From Bacillota bacterium (GTDB lineage Bacteria; Bacillota; Clostridia; Lachnospirales; Lachnospiraceae), in contig JAEZVF010000058.1 in assembly GCA_023443225.1 (NCBI GenBank), forward strand, positions 85,120 to 149,119: a stretch of 64,000 nucleotides of DNA, in the 5' to 3' direction. Both the position numbers and the translations under genes were made by a program. Each line of letters opens with the position of its first letter. The stretch's first letter is position 1. Shown in pieces: positions 45,128 through 54,568 of the stretch. The notes under the pieces were generated by a model that did no database searches, was not told the origin of the DNA, and saw only the letters and a list, made by a program, of their open reading frames with translations.

Positions 45128-45718
45128 TTATCTTCTGTTCAATTCATCCAGCGTCTTATAGTAGGAAGGTATAAATTCTTCTAGAAAGATATTCACTTCT
45201 GGAAGCTCCATGTCTTTTAACATTTGTGTTACACTATTCTTCGCACTGACAAACTCTGTATTACCAGCCTTTTCTTCTTGAATACATTTAATCAGCGCAG
45301 ATAATTTGTCTGCTGCCTTTACCAACTTACGCATATGTTCTTCGCACTCTCTTGGAAAGAATATAGAATCATATTCAACTTTTAGATCCTCTGGTAACAT
45401 GTTTAGAAGCTGGTGAGCAGCAACTTTTTCAATTTCTTTAAAAGCATCTTGGATTTCGTTATTGTAATATTTGATAGGTGTAGGCATATCCCCTGTGATT
45501 ATCTCTGTGGAATCGTGATACAATGCGATTAAAGCGACTCGATCCGCATTTATATTACCACCCAGACGCTTGTTATTTATTATGGCCAGAGCATGAGCTA
45601 CCATACTTACCTCTAAGGAGTGTTCTGCTATATTTTCCGATTGGGAATTACGCATTAATGCCCATCGGTTAATATATTTCATCCTTGACATCATAGCAAA
45701 AAAATTGTTCTCCATCAT
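45128..45718 (-). CDS. yfbR: HD-domain 5'-deoxynucleotidase, YfbR family
   Basis: 196 residues. The HD-fold metal ligands are IAEHSLEVSMVAHAL (His, about residue 34) and ALYHDSTEIITGDMPTPIKYY (HD, about 70-72), with a final Asp in KAADKLSALIKC. The order and the GDMPTPIK motif are those of YfbR, which dephosphorylates dNMPs. The gene lies 25 bp after uvrA on the same strand and may be the last gene of the uvrB-uvrA transcript. Confidence 0.9.
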   Translation of the reverse strand: MMENNFFAMMSRMKYINRWALMRNSQSENIAEHSLEVSMVAHALAIINNKRLGGNINADRVALIALYHDSTEIITGDMPTPIKYYNNEIQDAFKEIEKVAAHQLLNMLPEDLKVEYDSIFFPRECEEHMRKLVKAADKLSALIKCIQEEKAGNTEFVSAKNSVTQMLKDMELPEVNIFLEEFIPSYYKTLDELNRR

Positions 45719-45742
45719 ACTACCCGTTCTTCTTTCGTTTTT

Positions 45743-48592
45743 CTAGATTTTTTGCTTCGTAAGTTCCAACTGTCTCTTGACATATTGACCAGTATAGGAT
45801 TTCTTATTGTTCGCAATTTCTTCCGGTGTTCCTTTGGCAATAACGGTTCCACCTTTATCTCCACCTTCCGGACCCATATCTATGATGTAATCTGCAGTTT
45901 TTATGACATCCAGATTATGTTCTATTACGACTACCGAGTTCCCTCCCTCGGACAGTCTTCTTAGAATTTCTATCAACTTATGGACATCTGCAAAGTGTAA
46001 TCCGGTAGTCGGTTCATCTAAGATATAGATGGTTTTACCCGTACTCCGTTTACTTAATTCTGCTGCGAGCTTAATTCGCTGCGCTTCTCCACCAGATAAG
46101 GTTGTGGAAGGTTGTCCTAACTTCACATAGGAAAGTCCTACATCATTGAGTGTCTCAATTTTTCTCTTTATGGATGGTACATTTTCAAAGAACTTCAAGG
46201 CTTCTTCTACAGTCATGTCCAGTACATCATAAATATTCTTACCTTTGTATTTAACATCGAGCGTTTCACGGTTATATCGCTTGCCACCACATACTTCACA
46301 AGGAACATAGACATCAGGTAAAAAGTTCATCTCAATCTTTAAGATACCATCACCACTACAGGCTTCACAGCGTCCACCTTTGATATTAAAACTAAAGCGG
46401 CCCTTTGCATAACCTTTCATCTTTGCATCCTGTGTTGCAGCAAATAAGTCTCTGATCTGATCAAACACACCGGTGTAAGTAGCTGGATTGGACCTTGGTG
46501 TACGTCCAATTGGAGATTGATCGATATTAATTACCTTATCTAGATTCTCAATTCCAATCATGTCTTTATGTTTCCCCGGTATGCAACGGGCACGATTTAA
46601 ATCACGCGCCAAACGTTTATACAGAATCTCCGAAACAAGAGAACTTTTACCCGAACCAGATACACCGGTAACACAGGTCATCACACCCAAAGGAATATCC
46701 ACAGATACATTCTGAAGATTATTTTCCTGTGCACCTTTTATGGTCAAATATCCAGTTGCCTGTCTTCTCTCCTCCGGTATCGGTATCTGGATACGTCCAC
46801 TTAAATAAGCGCCAGTAATAGATTCTTCTACTTTCATAATCTCTTCTGCTGTTCCCGCTGCTATCACTTCGCCGCCGTGAGCACCGGCACCAGGACCAAT
46901 ATCGATAATATAGTCAGATTCAAACATGGTATCTTCATCATGTTCAACTACAATTAAGGTGTTTCCCAAATCCTTAAGGTGTTTCAAGGTTTTCAGTAAC
47001 TTATCATTATCACGCTGATGGAGCCCAATGCTTGGCTCGTCCAATATATAGACAACACCCACCAAACCGGAACCAATCTGAGTGGCTAAACGAATTCTCT
47101 GCGCCTCACCACCGGACAAAGAGCCCGTTGCTCTAGCTAAAGTTAAGTAATCCAAACCAACATCCACTAAGAAACCCACTCTTGCTTTGATTTCCTTGAT
47201 AACCTGCTCTCCTATCTTCTCCTGCATGGAAGATAATTTGAGGTTGTCCATAAACATCTTCAAATCACGGATGGAATATTCCGTTACATCTGAAATATTC
47301 TTATCTGAGACAGTAACGGCAAGCGCTTCCCGTTTTAATCGTTTACCACCGCATTCTTTACAGGGTGTTGTTCTCATAAAGGTCTCATATTCCTGTTTGG
47401 TGGAGTCGGAAGAGGTTTCTCGATAACGTCTTTCTACATTACGTATCAATCCTTCGAAGGGAACATCATATACCCCTTCGCCACGTTGTCCTTTGTAATG
47501 AACCTTAACCGTCTTACCTCCGGTACCATGCATGATGACACCTTTTATTTTATCCGGAAGATCTTTGTATGGGGTATCCAGATCAAACTTATATTCCTTT
47601 GCTAACGCTTCCAGCGTACATCTGGTAAAACTATTGGAATCAACTGCAGATTGCCATCCCATTACGGCAATTGCTCCCTCTGCAAGACTTTTCGTATGAT
47701 CCGGAATGATTAATTCTTCCGAGAATTCCATCTTGATGCCGATTCCATGGCATTCCGGACAAGCTCCAAATGGATTATTAAAAGAAAAGATTCGTGGTTC
47801 TATCTCTTCAATACTGATACTACAATCCGGGCAGGCGAAACTTTGACTGAACGTAATCTGCGGTCCGCCTTGCACATCAACAATCAAAAGACCTTCTGCA
47901 AGCTTTAATACATTTTCAATGGAGTCTGTTAACCTTTTATGAATTCCCTCTTTTACTACCAATCGGTCTACAATAATTTCAATATTATGTTTATTGTTCT
48001 TTTCGAGTTTGATTTCCTCTGTCAGCTCATATAACTGTCCGTCAACCATGACACGCACATAACCATTCTTTTTTGCCTGTTCTAATAGTTTTACGTGTTC
48101 ACCCTTTCGACCACGGATAACCGGTGCCAGCAATTGGATCTTGGTGCCTGGTTCCAATTTCATAATCTCATCCACCATTTGATCGACGGATTGCCTCTTA
48201 ATCTCTTTCCCACATTTCGGACAGTGGGGAATACCTACCCTTGCATAAAGTAAACGAAAATAATCGTATATCTCCGTCACTGTACCAACGGTGGAGCGAG
48301 GATTCCGGTTTGTGGATTTCTGGTCTATGGAGATAGCCGGGGATAACCCTTCAATGCTTTCAACATTCGGTTTTTCCATCTGCCCCAGGAATTGTCTGGC
48401 ATAAGAAGATAAGGATTCCATATATCTTCTCTGACCTTCTGCATAGATTGTATCAAATGCTAAAGAGGATTTACCAGAACCACTGAGTCCGGTGAGAACA
48501 ACAAATTGGTCTCTTGGAATATTAATGTTTATATTCTTTAAATTATGCTCTTTTGCACCTCTGATTTTTATATAATGTTTCTTCTCTTCCAT
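45743..48592 (-). CDS. uvrA: Excinuclease ABC subunit A
   Basis: 949 residues. There are two ABC modules: Walker A GLSGSGKSSLAFDTIYAEGQ (about 34) and GVSGSGKSSL (about 640); LSGGEAQRIRLATQIGSGL and LSGGEAQRIKLAAELSKRS; and zinc cysteines CPKCG, CPDC and CEACSGDG/CEVCGG. It recognises DNA damage together with UvrB in nucleotide-excision repair. ACAAGGGGTG precedes the ATG; it lies 74 bp behind uvrB in one operon. Confidence 0.98.
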   Translation of the reverse strand: MEEKKHYIKIRGAKEHNLKNININIPRDQFVVLTGLSGSGKSSLAFDTIYAEGQRRYMESLSSYARQFLGQMEKPNVESIEGLSPAISIDQKSTNRNPRSTVGTVTEIYDYFRLLYARVGIPHCPKCGKEIKRQSVDQMVDEIMKLEPGTKIQLLAPVIRGRKGEHVKLLEQAKKNGYVRVMVDGQLYELTEEIKLEKNNKHNIEIIVDRLVVKEGIHKRLTDSIENVLKLAEGLLIVDVQGGPQITFSQSFACPDCSISIEEIEPRIFSFNNPFGACPECHGIGIKMEFSEELIIPDHTKSLAEGAIAVMGWQSAVDSNSFTRCTLEALAKEYKFDLDTPYKDLPDKIKGVIMHGTGGKTVKVHYKGQRGEGVYDVPFEGLIRNVERRYRETSSDSTKQEYETFMRTTPCKECGGKRLKREALAVTVSDKNISDVTEYSIRDLKMFMDNLKLSSMQEKIGEQVIKEIKARVGFLVDVGLDYLTLARATGSLSGGEAQRIRLATQIGSGLVGVVYILDEPSIGLHQRDNDKLLKTLKHLKDLGNTLIVVEHDEDTMFESDYIIDIGPGAGAHGGEVIAAGTAEEIMKVEESITGAYLSGRIQIPIPEERRQATGYLTIKGAQENNLQNVSVDIPLGVMTCVTGVSGSGKSSLVSEILYKRLARDLNRARCIPGKHKDMIGIENLDKVINIDQSPIGRTPRSNPATYTGVFDQIRDLFAATQDAKMKGYAKGRFSFNIKGGRCEACSGDGILKIEMNFLPDVYVPCEVCGGKRYNRETLDVKYKGKNIYDVLDMTVEEALKFFENVPSIKRKIETLNDVGLSYVKLGQPSTTLSGGEAQRIKLAAELSKRSTGKTIYILDEPTTGLHFADVHKLIEILRRLSEGGNSVVVIEHNLDVIKTADYIIDMGPEGGDKGGTVIAKGTPEEIANNKKSYTGQYVKRQLELTKQKI

Positions 48593-48666
48593 TTTACACC
48601 CCTTGTAATATCACATGCTAATTTAAATAAAATATCTTTTCAACTTATACTCCATGTAAGAATCTA

Positions 48667-50652
48667 TTATTCCAAATCGTTTAGTTGTTTCTTTAATTCC
48701 ATTAAATGATCTCTTAATTCAGCTGCCGCTTCAAAATTCAATTCTGCGGCTGCTGTATGCATATCTTTTGTCACTTTCTTTATTACAGCTTCCAATTCCT
48801 TCTTACTCATGGATTCCAGATCTTTCTCCATCTTATAGTAATCTTTATCTGCTTTCTTGGAAATACTGATCAAATCGCGGACTTTTTTCTGAATTGTGGT
48901 CGGCGTAATTCCATGGTCTTCGTTATATTTGTTCTGTATCTGCCTTCTTCGGTTCGTCTCTGAAATTGCCCGGCTCATGGAGTCTGTCATCTTATCAGCG
49001 TACATAATTACATGACCATCTGAATTACGGGCAGCACGACCTATTGTCTGTATCAGAGATGTCTCAGAACGTAGGAAGCCTTCTTTATCTGCATCAAGGA
49101 TGGCTACCAATGTAATCTCCGGTATATCAAGTCCTTCTCTTAGTAGGTTGATACCGACAAGCACATCAAACACATCCATTCGCATATCACGAATGATTTC
49201 TGAACGTTCCAGTGTATCAATATCGGAATGCAGATACTTAACACGAATACCTACTTCTCTCATATAGGTTGTAAGGTCTTCTGCCATCTTTTTGGTAAGA
49301 GTAGTAACGAGAACTTTATTCTTTTTCTCAACTTCTTTATTTATCTCACCAATTAAGTCATCGATCTGGCCAGCCACTGGTTTCACAATTACCTCTGGAT
49401 CCAGTAGCCCGGTAGGTCTAATAATCTGCTCCGTACGTAACAACTCATGCTCCTGCTCATAAACGGACGGAGTAGCGGATACGAACATCATCTGGCTTAT
49501 CTTGCCCTCAAACTCTTGAAAGTTTAGCGGACGGTTATCTTTCGCCGATGGCAGCCGAAAGCCGTAATTCACCAGAGTACTTTTTCTTGCCTGATCTCCT
49601 GCATACATTCCACGGATTTGTGGAAGTGTGATATGGGATTCGTCTACAATAATTAAAAAATCTTCCGGAAAATAATCCATTAGTGTGTGGGGCATGCTTC
49701 CAGGTTCTAACCCGGATAGATGCCTTGAATAATTCTCAACTCCAGAACAAAATCCGGTCTCTCTTAACATTTCGATATCAAAATTAGTTCTCTCCGCTAT
49801 TCTCTGTGCCTCAATTAACTTGTCTTCACTTTTAAAATACTTAATTCTTTCTTCTAGTTCTTCTTCAATGGTTTTTATAGCAGCTTCCATTTTATCTTTT
49901 GACACGACATAATGAGAAGCAGGGAAGATGGCAATATGCTCCAAACTGTATTTAACTTCTCCAGTTAGAACATCAATCTCAGTAATGCGATCGATCTCAT
50001 CGCCAAAGAATTCTACTCTTACTGCGCGCTCATCCGATGTGACCGGGAATATCTCCACCACGTCACCACGTACCCGGAAACTACCGCGCTTAAAGTCCAT
50101 ATCATTCCTTGTATATTGTAAATCAATCAGTTTACGAAGCACTTCGTCGCGCTCTCTGATCATACCTGGACGGAGGGAGATTACCATATTCTGATAATCA
50201 ACGGGAGATCCCAATCCGTAAATACAGGATACACTGGCTATAATGATAACATCGCTTCGTTCGGAAAGGGCTGCGGTAGCAGAGTGCCTTAATTTATCAA
50301 TCTCATCATTGATAGCGGAATCTTTTTCTATATACGTATCTGTAGATGGTACATATGCCTCTGGCTGGTAATAATCATAGTAACTTACAAAATATTCAAC
50401 TGCATTCTCTGGAAAGAATTCTTTGAACTCTCCATATAGTTGTGCAGCCAAGGTTTTATTATGGGAAATAATTAATGTGGGTTTGTTTACCGCCTGTATA
50501 ACATTTGCCATGGTAAAGGTTTTTCCTGAACCAGTAACACCAAGTAAGGTTTGGAATTGATTACCCTCTTGAAATCCCTTTACCAGATCTGCGATTGCCG
50601 CAGGTTGGTCTCCGGTTGGTGCAAACTCGGAAACAAGCTTAAATTCACTCAT
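48667..50652 (-). CDS. uvrB: Excinuclease ABC subunit B
   Basis: 661 residues. Walker A is GVTGSGKTF (about 39-47), the beta-hairpin region is VSYYDYYQPEAYVPSTDTYIEKDS, the DEAD-type box is VDESH, motif VI is QTIGRAARN, and a UVR motif at the C-terminus (LNFEAAAELRDHLMELKKQL) binds UvrC. It opens DNA at the lesion. GGAAAGGACC precedes the ATG. The transcript begins about 240 bp upstream and carries a structured leader, see 50791-50889. Confidence 0.98.
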   Translation of the reverse strand: MSEFKLVSEFAPTGDQPAAIADLVKGFQEGNQFQTLLGVTGSGKTFTMANVIQAVNKPTLIISHNKTLAAQLYGEFKEFFPENAVEYFVSYYDYYQPEAYVPSTDTYIEKDSAINDEIDKLRHSATAALSERSDVIIIASVSCIYGLGSPVDYQNMVISLRPGMIRERDEVLRKLIDLQYTRNDMDFKRGSFRVRGDVVEIFPVTSDERAVRVEFFGDEIDRITEIDVLTGEVKYSLEHIAIFPASHYVVSKDKMEAAIKTIEEELEERIKYFKSEDKLIEAQRIAERTNFDIEMLRETGFCSGVENYSRHLSGLEPGSMPHTLMDYFPEDFLIIVDESHITLPQIRGMYAGDQARKSTLVNYGFRLPSAKDNRPLNFQEFEGKISQMMFVSATPSVYEQEHELLRTEQIIRPTGLLDPEVIVKPVAGQIDDLIGEINKEVEKKNKVLVTTLTKKMAEDLTTYMREVGIRVKYLHSDIDTLERSEIIRDMRMDVFDVLVGINLLREGLDIPEITLVAILDADKEGFLRSETSLIQTIGRAARNSDGHVIMYADKMTDSMSRAISETNRRRQIQNKYNEDHGITPTTIQKKVRDLISISKKADKDYYKMEKDLESMSKKELEAVIKKVTKDMHTAAAELNFEAAAELRDHLMELKKQLNDLE

Positions 50653-50724
50653 CTATTTGGTCCTTTCCGGCAATTCTCTTCTAACTTTTAATTCTTGCCA
50701 TAATAATATTGTTTAAACTCTAAT

Positions 50725-50751
50725 ATGTTGGTCTCCCTATATAACCAACAT
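50725..50751 (-). other. Second hairpin in the uvrB leader
   Basis: ATGTTGGT / ACCAACAT (8 bp) around an 11-nt loop, between the structured element and the uvrB ribosome site. No U-tract follows, so it is not a terminator as it stands. Confidence 0.55.
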
Positions 50752-50790
50752 TACTCTTCCTATAATTGATGTCATTCGATTATGTCTTGC

Positions 50791-50889
50791 GCAGATTAGG
50801 AACTGTTCACAGTTACACTTATCCATGAAAGTACAGATATTTTATCGTGCGAGCACGTAAAATATCTGTGCTTCCATGGACTAATCTGC
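50791..50889 (-). ncRNA. Structured RNA-like element, copy A (uvrB leader)
   Basis: Read on the minus strand: closing helix GCAGATTAG / CTAATCTGC, a 57-nt hairpin (50823-50879, CCATGGAAG...CTTTCATGG), conserved ATAAGTGYAAC, and a small hairpin AACTG-TGAA-CAGTT. The hairpin, -10 spacing and junction match copy B at 59133-59248, and the paired positions covary. It begins 11 bases after a -10 box, so it is at the 5' end of a transcript. It could be a uvrB leader or a separate small RNA. I do not recognise it as a known family. Confidence 0.7.
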
Positions 50890-50900
50890 TTATCGTGAAC

Positions 50901-50929
50901 ATTATACCACTCATTTCTTTTGAAATCAA
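50901..50929 (-). promoter_or_regulatory. uvrB / element A promoter
   Basis: -35 TTGATT (50924-50929), 17-bp spacer, -10 TATAAT (50901-50906) on the minus strand. Transcription would start near 50894, just before the closing helix of element A. Confidence 0.85.
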
Positions 50930-50937
50930 TAAAAATC

Positions 50938-50949
50938 GAATGTCTGTTC
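50938..50949. promoter_or_regulatory. LexA-box-like palindrome upstream of uvrB
   Basis: GAATGTCTGTTC fits the Firmicutes LexA pattern GAAC-N4-GTTC with one mismatch, eight bases upstream of the -35 box. uvrBA operons are commonly SOS-controlled, so the site is plausible but imperfect. Confidence 0.45.
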
Positions 50950-50979
50950 TTCTTTTGATTTGTTTAGAAAGCTAAGAAA

Positions 50980-51023
50980 ACTAGAAAGAGTTTTCTGGTA
51001 GTTTATTGACCACCAGAAAACTC
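50980..51023 (-). terminator. Terminator of the ftsEX-ctpA operon
   Basis: GAGTTTTCTGGT (50988-50999) pairs with ACCAGAAAACTC (51012-51023). On the minus strand it is followed by CTTTCTAGTTTTC. It lies 50 bp after the ctpA stop. Confidence 0.8.
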
Positions 51024-51072
51024 CTGTTATTACTTATCTATTCGTTCGGGTGTCAAACACCCAAAGATTTAA

Positions 51073-52323
51073 TTATTTCTTCAACTTACTATTAATAATT
51101 TCAATTCCTTTTTGTAACTGATTATCTTCTTTTTTATCGATTATAACTTCTTTCTTTAACTCTTCCTTCAATTCGATTTCTACATCCGGTTTAATTCCGA
51201 TGCCATGAATATTTTTGCCCTTTGGTGTATAGTATTTTGATACGGTAACCTTTATGGCTGTACCATCAGTTAAAGGAATGATAGATTGAACAATGCCCTT
51301 TCCAAAACTGGTAGTACCAACAATGGTACCTAGTTTATAATCTTGAATTGCTCCAGCAAAGATTTCAGATGCACTTGCGCTGTTTCCATTAATCAGAACT
51401 ACTAAAGGTTTGTTAAATTTCTCCTTATCATCTGAGAACTCTTCCTCTTTCTTTCCGTATTTATCTTCTGTGTAAACAATTAATCCTTTCGGTAACATAC
51501 GGTCTAACATACTTACAACCGTACTTAAAAGACCACCCGGGTTATTGCGCACATCTACGATTAAACCTACCTGTCCTTGACTGTCCAAGTCTTTTATGGC
51601 CTTTGAAAATTGTTCCGCTGTTACTTCATCAAATTCCGAAACAGCAATATACCCTATCTTATTGTCAAGCATTTCGTATTCTATGGTAGGAACTTCTATC
51701 ATCTTCCTTGGAATAGAGTAATCAATTGGATCGTTTTCTCCTTCCCGAATTATGGTGATTTTTGCTTTCGTGCCTTCTTCCCCTTTAATTTTACTGACTA
51801 CCTCAGTCAAATCCTTCCCTGTAACCTCTTCACCATTCACTTTGTAAACAATATCACCCGGAAGAATCCCTGCTTCATGAGCTGGTCCTTTCACAAATGG
51901 TTTTACAATTGAAATGATTCCAGTATTTACATTTTGACTTACAGTTGCTCCAATACCGCAGTAAATGCCACTGGAGGATTCCAGTAATGCCTTATATTCT
52001 TTCTCCGTATAATAACAAGAGTAAGGATCATCCAAACTTTGCAATAGCCCCTTGTAGATTCCATCTGCAATATCCTGCTGGTCTACATCTTCCATATAAT
52101 ACTGATCTATCAAGGCTTCCAGTTTATTTATCTTGTTCATTATCTCTTTCTTGGAATCTACGGTATCCTTGGCAGTCGCAACCTTCTGCTGCCCTTCTAT
52201 CTCAGTTATCTGTTCCATTTCCTTTCCCTCAATCCGGGGTCCGTAAACAGAAAAAGCGATGGCAAAGATTAGTAAAGCTCCTGCCAATCCTGCTAAAAAA
52301 CCAGGTAAAAACTTATTCTTCAT
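51073..52323 (-). CDS. ctpA: C-terminal processing peptidase (S41 family)
   Basis: 416 residues. One N-terminal membrane helix anchors it outside the membrane. It has a PDZ domain (about 125-205, IVKPFVKGPAHEAGILPGDIVYKVNGE) and the S41 protease core with NGNSASASEIFAGAI (Ser nucleophile, about 318) and SFGKGIVQS (Lys general base, about 343). It processes or degrades envelope proteins. AAAGGAGG precedes the ATG. Its place after the M23 hydrolase suggests control of that enzyme or of FtsEX partners. Confidence 0.93.
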   Translation of the reverse strand: MKNKFLPGFLAGLAGALLIFAIAFSVYGPRIEGKEMEQITEIEGQQKVATAKDTVDSKKEIMNKINKLEALIDQYYMEDVDQQDIADGIYKGLLQSLDDPYSCYYTEKEYKALLESSSGIYCGIGATVSQNVNTGIISIVKPFVKGPAHEAGILPGDIVYKVNGEEVTGKDLTEVVSKIKGEEGTKAKITIIREGENDPIDYSIPRKMIEVPTIEYEMLDNKIGYIAVSEFDEVTAEQFSKAIKDLDSQGQVGLIVDVRNNPGGLLSTVVSMLDRMLPKGLIVYTEDKYGKKEEEFSDDKEKFNKPLVVLINGNSASASEIFAGAIQDYKLGTIVGTTSFGKGIVQSIIPLTDGTAIKVTVSKYYTPKGKNIHGIGIKPDVEIELKEELKKEVIIDKKEDNQLQKGIEIINSKLKK

Positions 52324-52341
52324 AATCGCTTAACCTCCTTT

Positions 52342-53610
52342 CTAATAACTCACATAATCCAGTGGATTTACATAGTTTCCACTCATTGATATTCCAAAAT
52401 GCAAATGTGACCCTGTTGATATACCAGTATTGCCAATAGCTGCAATTTGCTGTCCTTTGCTTACCTGATCTCCCGATGCTACATATAAATCAGAGCAATG
52501 CATGTATACCGTATAAGTACTATCTCCATGTGATATCATAATATAATTACCAGCTGAAACACTATAAGTAGCAGTTACAACAGTTCCGGAAGCTGCTGCC
52601 ACAATAGGAGTACCCGTAGAGGCTCCGATATCAATTCCTTTATGATTGCTGCTTGCTCCTGCCGTTGGTTGATCCCTATTACCAAATTTAGAAGTAATTC
52701 TGGTGCTTGATGGAACCGGCCATGTAAAATCACCTGAAAAGCTATTGTTGGAAGGTATTGTACTTGTACTTCCTGAGTTCTCAACTCCTCCGGTAGATGC
52801 AGCCTGTTCTTGCTTCTCTTGTTCCTTCCGTCTACGTTCTTCTTCTGCCCTTTGTTCCGCTTCTATACGTAATCTCTCAGCCTCTAAAAGTTGTTCAATA
52901 ATCATTTCCTGTTCTTCAAGTTTTGAACTAAATTCTGCTGATAAACTTTGTGACTCACGGATGCTTTCTTCATATTTTACTAATTCTTTATTTTTGTCTG
53001 ATGCTAATCGTTCTACCGTTTCCTGCTCATAAGTGAGTTTATCTTTTAATTCATTCAATTCTGCTAATTTTGTTTGTTGTGCTTCTTCTTTTGCAATTAC
53101 ATCCTCTTTTAGTTTAATATACTCATCCAAAAGATTGTTGTCATATTCCGTAATTTTAGACATGTACTCCACTTGGTTCATCATATCTGCCAGATTATCC
53201 GAATTCATAATAATTTCCAGGTAATCCGTCTGACCATTCTCATACATATACATAATACGGTTTTTCATAACCGTATACTGATTTTCTTCTGTTATTCGTG
53301 CTAATTTTAATTCTTCCTGGGCAGCTGTTAGCTCTTCCTTGGCAGTCTGAATATCAAGATTTGTTGTTTCAATTTCATCAAGGAGCCGTCCTAGTTCCTT
53401 ATCCAGCTCTTCTATATAACTAATTATATCATCTTTTTTCTTCTCTAATTCTGATATTCTTGCTTCTGTCTCTTCTATTTTTTTCTCTAAACTCGTTTTA
53501 TTTTCTTTTGCCTTCTCTACCTCTGAAGCAAAGGAAGATAAATGAAAAGAACTTAAGAGCATTATAACCGCCGAGAATATTAGTATACCTATAAAATTCT
53601 TTTTTTTCAT
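52342..53610 (-). CDS. M23 peptidoglycan hydrolase with coiled coil (EnvC/PcsB-like partner of FtsEX)
   Basis: About 422 residues from the ATG at 53608-53610 (GGGAG upstream). The signal peptide MKKKNFIGILIF... is followed by two long coiled-coil segments (about 30-250), an acidic/Gln-rich linker, and an intact LytM domain (about 305-420): HKGIDIGA, YMHCSDL and HLHFG, with the zinc ligands present, so it should be active. Coiled-coil M23 proteins beside FtsEX are activated by that complex at the septum. The adjacent gene is ftsX, supporting this. Confidence 0.9.
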   Translation of the reverse strand: MKKKNFIGILIFSAVIMLLSSFHLSSFASEVEKAKENKTSLEKKIEETEARISELEKKKDDIISYIEELDKELGRLLDEIETTNLDIQTAKEELTAAQEELKLARITEENQYTVMKNRIMYMYENGQTDYLEIIMNSDNLADMMNQVEYMSKITEYDNNLLDEYIKLKEDVIAKEEAQQTKLAELNELKDKLTYEQETVERLASDKNKELVKYEESIRESQSLSAEFSSKLEEQEMIIEQLLEAERLRIEAEQRAEEERRRKEQEKQEQAASTGGVENSGSTSTIPSNNSFSGDFTWPVPSSTRITSKFGNRDQPTAGASSNHKGIDIGASTGTPIVAAASGTVVTATYSVSAGNYIMISHGDSTYTVYMHCSDLYVASGDQVSKGQQIAAIGNTGISTGSHLHFGISMSGNYVNPLDYVSY

Positions 53611-53653
53611 CTTAGAGTTTCTCCCATAGGTATGATTTCTCATACATGTTATC

Positions 53654-54568
53654 TTAAGTAGCCTCATTTCGCCGCAGATGCTTTCTCACTGTTACGGAAC
53701 TTCCAACAAATCCAATTCCTATTCCAATCAATAAGGCAATTGGAATCAAAGTGGCAAAAATATCACTAATTTTAATAAATTCAAATACTCGAAATATATT
53801 TATGTATTTCTCTGTAATATATGTTATTACTTTATGATAAATGAAATATAATCCTCCTAATGGTAGCAAAGCTCCAGCTAAACCTATCAATATTCCTTCT
53901 ACAATAAAAGGGGCCCGGATGAAGGAATCTTTAGCCCCAATCAATTTCATGATTGAGATTTCCTCTTTTCGTATTGCAATACCCATTGTGACAGTGTTGC
54001 TGATTAAAAAAATTGCAACAGCAAGAAGAATAATAATAATCGCAGCTGATACATAACCTACCAGTGCATTGAAACTCTGAAAGGTATCAGCAACAGATTC
54101 CGAATGATTCACCTGCCTAACACCATCAATTCTTTCAATATATTTCACCAAAGATTTTTGCATTGACACATCGTTTAGATATACGGAATAGGACGCGGAA
54201 TCTTTCAAAGGATTATCATTCCCAAAAGTCTCCGCCAGTTTAGGGCTTAAATATTTCTCCTTGTAATTTACCCATGTTTCTTCTGCTGAAATAAACTTGA
54301 TGGAATCAACCTCAGCACGAAGCCTGATTGCTTCCCCTATGGTTTCTACTTGTTGATCGCTTATCCCTTTATCAAAAAAAACCGTTACTCCTACTGAAGT
54401 TTCGGCTGTCTTTATCATATATTGAAAATTAGCTACAACAAAATAAAAAATACCGAATAAAAATATACATGCTGCTATGGTTCCGATGGAAGCAAGAGAA
54501 AACATGCGGTTTCTCCGAAGATTTTTAAATCCCTGCTTCAAACTATAAAAAAAACTACTTATACGCAT
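53654..54568 (-). CDS. ftsX: Cell-division protein FtsX
   Basis: About 304 residues from the ATG at 54566-54568 (AAGGTGG eight bases upstream); the longer frame to 54595 lies within ftsE and has no site. It has one N-terminal membrane helix, an extracellular domain (about 50-165), then three more helices, the FtsX layout. FtsX passes the FtsE ATPase signal to the extracellular hydrolase. It overlaps ftsE by 14 bp. Confidence 0.93.
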   Translation of the reverse strand: MRISSFFYSLKQGFKNLRRNRMFSLASIGTIAACIFLFGIFYFVVANFQYMIKTAETSVGVTVFFDKGISDQQVETIGEAIRLRAEVDSIKFISAEETWVNYKEKYLSPKLAETFGNDNPLKDSASYSVYLNDVSMQKSLVKYIERIDGVRQVNHSESVADTFQSFNALVGYVSAAIIIILLAVAIFLISNTVTMGIAIRKEEISIMKLIGAKDSFIRAPFIVEGILIGLAGALLPLGGLYFIYHKVITYITEKYINIFRVFEFIKISDIFATLIPIALLIGIGIGFVGSSVTVRKHLRRNEAT

